64,000 nt of DNA, taken from the NCBI GenBank assembly GCA_002083655.1, contig MSXR01000004.1, forward strand, positions 62,001 through 126,000, in the 5' to 3' direction. Below are positions 58,991-64,000 of this stretch, one piece after another. Made by a program: the position numbers and the translations under genes. Below the pieces are notes generated by a model, which did not search any database, had not been told where the DNA came from, and saw only the letters and a program-made list of their open reading frames with translations. The first letter of the stretch is position 1; each line of letters begins with the position of its first letter. Source of the stretch: Proteobacteria bacterium ST_bin14 (lineage in GTDB: Bacteria > Pseudomonadota > Alphaproteobacteria > Sphingomonadales > Sphingomonadaceae).

Positions 58991-60113
58991 CCGCTACAAC
59001 CTTTGCAATCCGAATCGATGCGTGGCCGTCGCCGAACGGGTTGTGCGCGCGCGCCATCGCTTGATGAGACGCATTGTCGTCGAGCAGGGTGAAGATTTCG
59101 GAAACGATCCGATCTTCGTTGGTGCCAATCAGCTTTGCGGTGCCCGCGGTGATCCCTTCAGGGCGCTCGGTCGTTTCGCGCATGACCAGCACAGGCTTGC
59201 CAAGCGCGGGTGCTTCTTCCTGAACGCCGCCCGAATCGGTCAGGACGATGTGGCATAGCCCCAGCGCACGAACGAAATGCGGGTAATCGAGAGGATCGAT
59301 CCGCGCGATGTTCGGCCGGTCGCCCAGCACCGCGTCCATCACACCGATGACATTGGGATTGGGATGCACCGGAAAAATGACCGCGACATCATCGCGTTCG
59401 GCGATCCGTTTGATGGCGCGGGCGATGCTTTCCATGCCACCGCCGAAATTTTCGCGGCGGTGGGTCGTGACGAGGATGATCCGCTTGTCGGCAAAGCGCC
59501 CGGCGATATTGTCCAGCCCAGCGCCCAGCGCTGGGTCAGCCGCCAACCTGGCGCTGGTCGCGTGAAGCGCATCGATCACCGTATTGCCCGTTACATATAC
59601 CGTTGCCGGTGCGATGTTTTCCCGCAACAACGCATCAGCTGCCGTTTGCGTAGGGGCAAAGTGCTGGTCGGCGATGGGGGCAACGATGCGCCGGTTCACC
59701 TCCTCAGGGAAGGGATGATAGATATCACCCGACCGCAAACCTGCCTCGACATGGCCGACTGGAATACGCCGGTAATAAGCCGCCAGCGCGCCGACCATCG
59801 CGGTTGCGGTATCGCCTTGAACGATCACCCGGTCCGGCTGCTCAGCGTCCATTACCTCGCCAAGGCTGGTCAGCAGCCTTGCCGTTAGCCGGTCAAGCGT
59901 CTGGCCCGGCTCCATCAGGTCCAGATCAATGTCCGGCGTGATCCCCGCAATGCCGAGAACCTGATCCAGTAGACCGCGGTGCTGTGCCGTAACGCACGTT
60001 CGCACCTGCAGACCCGGCACATGCTTCAAGGCGCCGATCACCGGAAACAACTTGATTGCCTCTGGTCGGGTGCCGAAGATCAAAAGGACGCGGGGCGAGC
60101 GATTGGATGTCAT
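58974..60113 (-). CDS. wecB: UDP-N-acetylglucosamine 2-epimerase, non-hydrolysing
   Basis: This 379-residue enzyme makes UDP-ManNAc from UDP-GlcNAc. FGTRPEAIKLFPVIGAL, VQGDTATAMVGALAAYYRRIPVGHVEAGLRSG, VNRRIVAPIADQHFAPT and LTDSGGVQEEAPALGKPVLVMR are the family signatures. It is divergent from galU. Together with wecC it provides UDP-ManNAcA for a surface polysaccharide. Confidence 0.95.
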   Translation of the reverse strand: MTSNRSPRVLLIFGTRPEAIKLFPVIGALKHVPGLQVRTCVTAQHRGLLDQVLGIAGITPDIDLDLMEPGQTLDRLTARLLTSLGEVMDAEQPDRVIVQGDTATAMVGALAAYYRRIPVGHVEAGLRSGDIYHPFPEEVNRRIVAPIADQHFAPTQTAADALLRENIAPATVYVTGNTVIDALHATSARLAADPALGAGLDNIAGRFADKRIILVTTHRRENFGGGMESIARAIKRIAERDDVAVIFPVHPNPNVIGVMDAVLGDRPNIARIDPLDYPHFVRALGLCHIVLTDSGGVQEEAPALGKPVLVMRETTERPEGITAGTAKLIGTNEDRIVSEIFTLLDDNASHQAMARAHNPFGDGHASIRIAKVVADGFGL

Positions 60114-60237
60114 ATCGATGCCTTAATCTGCGCTGCTTAAAGCCGCGCTAACGATGCTGTCGCGTCGCCGTGCCCTTTGACAGGATTTGCCAGTCGCACG
60201 CTACGCGGTTACGGGCGGCACTTCGATGGAGACGACA

Positions 60238-61113
60238 ATGACGTTCAAGCCCCTGCGCAAGGCAGTATTTCCGGTCGGCGGGCTCGGAACACGGTTTCTG
60301 CCCGCGACCAAGGCGCTGCCAAAGGAAATGCTGCCGGTCGTCGATCGCCCGTTGATCCAATATGCCGTTGATGAAGCGTTGGATGCAGGCATTGAGCAGA
60401 TGATCTTCGTCACCGGGCGCGGAAAATCGGCGATCGAGGATCATTTCGACATCGCTTATGAGCTGGAAGCGACGATGGCTGCCCGCGGCAAATCGATGGA
60501 ATTGCTCCACCAGACCCGCCTTACGCCCGGCGCTGTCGCCTATGTTCGCCAGCAGGAGCCGATGGGCCTGGGCCATGCCGTATGGTGCGCCCGCGATATC
60601 GTTGGCGACGAACCGTTTGCGGTGTTGCTCGCGGATGATTTCATGGTCGGTACGCCCGGTTGCCTGCGCCAAATGGTGGAAGCGTACAACAAAACCGGCG
60701 GCAACATGATTTGCGCGCAGGAAGTTGCCGATGAGCAGACCGACAAATACGGCGTGATAACCCCCGGCCACCGCGCTGGCGCGCTGACCGAGGTGAAGGG
60801 CCTGGTGGAAAAGCCTGCGCCGGGCACTGCGCCGTCAAACCTGGCGGTCATCGGTCGCTATATCCTGCAGCCAGAAGTGATGCGGGTATTGGAAACCCAG
60901 GAAAAAGGCGCTGGTGGTGAAATCCAGCTCACCGATGCAATGGCCCGCATGATTGGTCACCAGCCATTCCACGGGCTAACATTTAACGGCACCCGTTATG
61001 ATTGCGGCGACAAGGCGGGCTTCATTCAGGCCAATCTGGCGCTGGCGCTGTCGCGCGACGATATTGGCCCGGCGGTTCGGGCCTTTGCTGCGGATCTGCT
61101 CGCCCGGAGTTGA
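60238..61113 (+). CDS. galU: UTP-glucose-1-phosphate uridylyltransferase
   Basis: This 291-residue enzyme makes UDP-glucose. LRKAVFPVGGLGTRFLPATKALPKEMLPV is the nucleotide-binding start. LLHQTRLTPGAVAYVRQQEPMGLGHAVW, VLLADDFMV and RYILQPEVMRVLETQEKGAGGEIQLTDAMARM complete the match. The ATG at 60238 is used; the frame is open upstream to 60187. It is divergent from wecB. Confidence 0.95.
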   Translation: MTFKPLRKAVFPVGGLGTRFLPATKALPKEMLPVVDRPLIQYAVDEALDAGIEQMIFVTGRGKSAIEDHFDIAYELEATMAARGKSMELLHQTRLTPGAVAYVRQQEPMGLGHAVWCARDIVGDEPFAVLLADDFMVGTPGCLRQMVEAYNKTGGNMICAQEVADEQTDKYGVITPGHRAGALTEVKGLVEKPAPGTAPSNLAVIGRYILQPEVMRVLETQEKGAGGEIQLTDAMARMIGHQPFHGLTFNGTRYDCGDKAGFIQANLALALSRDDIGPAVRAFAADLLARS

Positions 61114-61298
61114 GCTGCGCGCGAAAATCATCGTTTCTAGAGATGGTTAGCAAAATCTACTGACGCTCAGGGCGGCTAATCGCAAGGTTCGCTTAAGATT
61201 TGGCCGGTAAATTCCCCAAGGATATTTCCAAGGGTAATTTCCAGCAAGGGCAATGCCATGTCGAGAATTTCGTCGATTTTCGGTGCCGGGTGCAATCG

Positions 61299-62372
61299 GT
61301 GGTAACGCGGGCACCAATCCGCATCACCTATACGCCGCCTGAGCGGACGATTTTAGTGACGGGTGGGGCCGGGTTTGTCGGTTCGGCGGTGTGCCGGTTG
61401 CTCGCCAGCAATGGCTCTTTGCGGGTAATCAACCTCGATTCGCTCGTCGACTCGGTCGATGCAGAGGCGCTTGCGGTGCCTGCTGAGCAACCCAATTACC
61501 GCTTTGTTGAGGGCGATATTCTTGATCGCGCGCTTGTTGCCGGGGTGATGGCGCAAGAGGCCGTAGATGGCGTCATCCATCTTGCCGCCGAAAGCCGGGC
61601 GGATCGGGCTGTGGGCGATATGCCGCCCTTTATCGATACCAATGTTGGTGGCACCTATCAGATGCTGGAGGCGTCGCTGGAGCATTGGCGCACGCTGTTG
61701 CCAGACGCGCGCGCGCGTTTCCGTTTCCACCACGTATCGACAAACGCGGTGTTCGGTGATCGCTCCGCGGGGTCTGGCGCCGTTGATGAAACCGCGCCTT
61801 ATCAGCCAACATCGCCGGTCGCCGCCGTGCGCGCGGCCGCAGACCATCTGGTGCGCGCGTGGCACGCCAGCTTTGGCCTGCCGGTGGTGCTGTCACACGC
61901 CAATGCGGGTTATGGCCCCTGGCAAAAGCCCGGCAAGGTAATTCCGCATGCGGTTATCGCTGCAATTGAGGGCATCTCGGTGCCCATTTATGGTGCCGGT
62001 TCAGAAGTTCGCGACTGGATGCATGTTGAGGATTATGCGCGCGCCTTGCAGGCGGTGTTTTTCCACGGGCAGAACGGCCAGTCCTATTCGATCGGCGGGC
62101 GCGAAGAGCATAACAATCTGGCGGTCGTGGCGATCATTTGCGACCTGCTCGACCGACTCGAACCGCGCGCGGATGGTCGCCGGCGGCGGTCGTTGATTAC
62201 CTTTTTGCATGATCGGCGATTGGCGGACCGGCGGCATGCCGTGGACCCTAGCCGCATTGAACGCGAATTGGGTTGGCGGCCCGAGATTCCATTTGTGGAA
62301 GGGCTGACCGAGGTGATTGATACCTATCATAATCGCGCACGGCTGGCGCTGGGACGGGCTGCCGCGGGTTGA
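61299..62372 (+). CDS. RmlB-like dTDP-glucose dehydratase homologue without catalytic residues
   Basis: This roughly 357-residue protein has the extended SDR fold of dTDP-glucose 4,6-dehydratase (ILVTGGAGFVGSAVCRLLA, FIDTNVGGTYQMLEA, FRFHHVSTNAVFGD, VIPHAVIAAIEG, IYGAGSEVRDWMHVEDYARAL, SYSIGGREEHNNL). The usual STDEVYG is STNAVFG, so Asp and Glu are lost. The usual SPYSASKAA is SPVAAVRAA, so the catalytic Tyr and Lys are Val and Arg. The reading frame is intact. A GTG at 61299 precedes the conserved part; a TTG at 61200 gives a longer, less plausible start. It follows galU by about 185 bases. Confidence 0.8.
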   Translation: MVTRAPIRITYTPPERTILVTGGAGFVGSAVCRLLASNGSLRVINLDSLVDSVDAEALAVPAEQPNYRFVEGDILDRALVAGVMAQEAVDGVIHLAAESRADRAVGDMPPFIDTNVGGTYQMLEASLEHWRTLLPDARARFRFHHVSTNAVFGDRSAGSGAVDETAPYQPTSPVAAVRAAADHLVRAWHASFGLPVVLSHANAGYGPWQKPGKVIPHAVIAAIEGISVPIYGAGSEVRDWMHVEDYARALQAVFFHGQNGQSYSIGGREEHNNLAVVAIICDLLDRLEPRADGRRRRSLITFLHDRRLADRRHAVDPSRIERELGWRPEIPFVEGLTEVIDTYHNRARLALGRAAAG

Positions 62373-62437
62373 AATACGGCGGGCATCAACCCCGACCCCG
62401 GAAAAGGAGGCGCTAACAAAGGCCACCGCAACCGCCG

Positions 62438-62803
62438 CTAAATCGTTACCAGCCGTTCATCCCGGAGATCGGCGAGCAGGGCCATCATTCCGCCTGCCTC
62501 CACACCCGCTGCCAGATCGTCCATCGCCAAACCCGCCACCGCAAGGCCGGTCTGGCACGCGATCAGAATCACGCCGCTGGCCAGCGCCATCGCGAGCAGC
62601 CCAAGCCGGTCAGGCAGCCCTGCGGCCGCAAGCGTGACGCTGTCGTCATCGGTGCGCTCAGCACGCGCCAGCAGCGCAACGCTGGCCTCATGGCAATACA
62701 AGCGCACCTTCCCACCCAACGCTGTCTGCGCCACGGCAAGCGTCAGTGCGGCGCGGAACCGTGCTGGATCGGGGGAGGCGACAATGATCGCCAGCCCCTT
62801 CAT
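62438..62803 (-). CDS. DsrE-like family protein
   Basis: This 121-residue cytosolic protein has the DsrE/F fold: GLAIIVASPDPARFRAALTLAVAQTALGGKVRLYCHEASVALL at the start and a Cys at LIACQTGLAVAGLAMDDL. The family includes TusD/DsrE sulfur carriers and other small proteins. A conserved Cys of the sulfur-transfer type may be the one in IACQTG. It overlaps the MoeB-like gene by 4 bases, which fits sulfur handling. Role uncertain. Confidence 0.75.
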   Translation of the reverse strand: MKGLAIIVASPDPARFRAALTLAVAQTALGGKVRLYCHEASVALLARAERTDDDSVTLAAAGLPDRLGLLAMALASGVILIACQTGLAVAGLAMDDLAAGVEAGGMMALLADLRDERLVTI

Positions 62804-63564
62804 TGCTGTGGCCTTGGCCGGCAGGTGGAGCAGCCGGGATCCTTGGGCAGCGACAGCGTACGAAACCGGAATTCGAGCGCGTCGACGATCAGCAGCTTGC
62901 CAGCCGTTTCTTCACCAAACGGCACGATTGCGCGCATCACTTCCATCGCGGCCATACTTCCCACCATGCCGGTCATTGCGCCCAACACGCCCTGGTCCGC
63001 GCAACTGGCATCGGCACGGTCGGGATCATTCCCCACAAAGCAGCGGTAACAGGGCAGCGTTGGTTCCCATCCGCGGTAGACGCTCAATTGCCCCTCAAAC
63101 TGCGCCACAGCAGCTGACACAAGCGGGATGCAGAGGCCAAGCGCGGCATCGGCCACCGCCAGCCGGGTGGCGAAGTTATCGCACCCGTCCAGCACCACAG
63201 TGGCCCCGGCGAGCAGCTTGGCGGCGTTTTGCGTGGTGATCCGCTGCACCACCGGCACCACGGCGACATCGAGGTTGAGCCGAGCAATGGCATCCGCCGC
63301 CGCTTGCGCTTTGGCGCGCCCGATATCGGCGGTGCCGAACAGAGTCTGGCGTTGCAGATTGCTGAGATCGACGTGATCGTCGTCAATGATCGTCAGCCGC
63401 CCGATTCCCGCCGCGGCCAGATATTGCAGCGCGGGCGAGCCGATTCCGCCCGCGCCAATGACCACCACATGGCTGTTGAGTAGCCGCGCCTGCCCACCCC
63501 CGCCAATCTCACGCAGCACAATGTGGCGGGCGTATCGATCAAGCTGGGCGTCGGAGAGCATCAC
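62800..63564 (-). CDS. moeB: HesA/MoeB/ThiF family adenylyltransferase
   Basis: This 254-residue E1-like enzyme activates a sulfur-carrier or ubiquitin-like protein at its C-terminal Gly-Gly. The nucleotide site is VVIGAGGIGSPALQYLAAAG, followed by IIDDDHVDLSNLQRQTLFG and DGCDNFATR. Two CxxC pairs (PCYRC and CSTC near the C terminus) form the zinc site. The C-terminal rhodanese domain of some relatives is absent. MoeB and ThiF cannot be told apart here. It overlaps the dut stop by 4 bases. Confidence 0.85.
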   Translation of the reverse strand: MMLSDAQLDRYARHIVLREIGGGGQARLLNSHVVVIGAGGIGSPALQYLAAAGIGRLTIIDDDHVDLSNLQRQTLFGTADIGRAKAQAAADAIARLNLDVAVVPVVQRITTQNAAKLLAGATVVLDGCDNFATRLAVADAALGLCIPLVSAAVAQFEGQLSVYRGWEPTLPCYRCFVGNDPDRADASCADQGVLGAMTGMVGSMAAMEVMRAIVPFGEETAGKLLIVDALEFRFRTLSLPKDPGCSTCRPRPQQ

Positions 63565-64000
63565 ACCCCGGTCGATCCGAAACCGCCCATTCCCCGCTCG
63601 GTTTCATCCAGGCTGGTCACTTCGTTCAGGGTCGCGCGCTGGACGGCGGCGGGGACGAGCTGAGCAATCCGGTCGCCGCGCGCGATGGCAAAGGCCGCAT
63701 CGCCCAGATTGGCGAGGATGATCTTCACTTCGCCGCGATAATCGCTGTCGATCGTGCCGGGCGAATTCAGGCAGGTAATGCCATGTTTGAGCGCGAGGCC
63801 GGAACGCGGGCGCACCTGCACCTCAAAACCGTCCGGAATGGCGATCGCGAACCCGGTAGCAACCGCATGCCGCGCGCCCGGTGCCAGCGTTAGCGCTTCC
63901 GCCGCCACAACGTCCATTCCGGCAGCGCCAGCAGTTGCATAAGCGGGCAGGGGAAGGTCTGCGCCGTTAGCCAGCCGGTGAATGGCGATGGTGATGGGGT
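63561..64000 (-). CDS. dut: Deoxyuridine 5'-triphosphate nucleotidohydrolase (5' end cut by window)
   Basis: dUTPase turns dUTP into dUMP and keeps uracil out of DNA. The frame is open to the window edge at 64000, so the N terminus is missing. Visible signatures are PAYATAGAAGMDVVA (motif I), RSGLALKHGITCLNSPGTID and DYRGEVKIILANLG (motifs II-III), GDRIAQLV (motif IV) and RGMGGFGSTG (motif V). An internal ATG at 63917 would remove motif I and is not the start. Confidence 0.93.
   Translation of the reverse strand, partial: PITIAIHRLANGADLPLPAYATAGAAGMDVVAAEALTLAPGARHAVATGFAIAIPDGFEVQVRPRSGLALKHGITCLNSPGTIDSDYRGEVKIILANLGDAAFAIARGDRIAQLVPAAVQRATLNEVTSLDETERGMGGFGSTGV

Noticed and set aside
61258..61305. 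Short ATG frame of 15 codons before the RmlB-like gene
   Set aside because: It ends after 15 codons and has no match. It might be a leader peptide, but there is no attenuator structure to support that.

Overview
The window is about 64 kb of GC-rich alphaproteobacterial chromosome, most likely from a sphingomonad (Sphingomonas, Sphingopyxis, Novosphingobium or a relative). The grounds are a serine palmitoyltransferase with its own acyl carrier protein and a probable ceramide reductase, a ChvG/ChvI-pckA-HprK-RapZ-PTS block typical of Alphaproteobacteria, several large TonB-dependent receptors, and a GDP-fucose/UDP-ManNAcA polysaccharide locus. Nearly everything reads as chromosome backbone. I see no phage, insertion sequence, CRISPR array or plasmid function. 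The placement comes from reading gene content only; no search was run.

Layout. 1-7.2 kb, minus strand: obgE, a Uma2-type protein, proB, then sphingolipid genes (cerR-like, acp, spt) leading into an lptF permease cut by the window edge. 6.5-9.6 kb: tetR divergent from a metal-dependent hydrolase, a GNAT enzyme, and rplU-rpmA. 9.9-13.5 kb: a TonB receptor, a second GNAT enzyme and hspQ. 13.6-18.5 kb: tRNA-Ser, a short tandem repeat, an orphan methyltransferase, then a copper block in which csoR is divergent from copABC across a clear operator-like palindrome. 18.7-21.5 kb: rmuC, a small secreted protein and a TrmH/SpoU methyltransferase. 21.5-27.7 kb: HPr, EIIA, RapZ, HprK, ChvG and ChvI on the minus strand, divergent from pckA. 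27.7-33.9 kb: a photolyase-like FAD protein with inverted domain order, a nitroreductase, a VOC protein, rnhA-thrB-ispH and a lipoprotein. 34-39.8 kb: a tandem glycine riboswitch driving gcvT-gcvH-gcvPA-gcvPB, then two small membrane proteins. 40-47 kb: two AraC regulators flanking an outer-membrane barrel, then a secreted protein of unknown function paired with a ZnuD-like TonB receptor. 47-52.4 kb: tRNA-Glu, class II DAHP synthase, a D-2-hydroxyacid dehydrogenase, cysS, rpsU and an FKBP. 52.6-55.1 kb: cydAB plus a 41-residue companion. 55.1-62.4 kb: polysaccharide precursor genes (GDP-fucose synthase, sugar transferase, wecC, wecB, galU, and an RmlB-like protein that has lost its catalytic residues). 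62.4-64 kb: DsrE-like, MoeB/ThiF-like and a cut dut.

How it works together. The left end makes ceramide-type lipids and encodes an outer-membrane lipid exporter subunit beside them. The PTS block has phosphocarriers and a kinase but no sugar permease, so it is regulatory and sits next to the gluconeogenic gene pckA. The glycine cleavage genes are switched on by glycine through the riboswitch. CsoR probably releases copABC when copper rises.

The items most worth a second look are the catalytically dead RmlB-like protein, the domain-swapped photolyase relative, the secreted-protein/ZnuD-like pair with a Met-rich receptor N terminus, the CopC that has lost its Cu(II) histidines, and the sphingolipid-lptF linkage.
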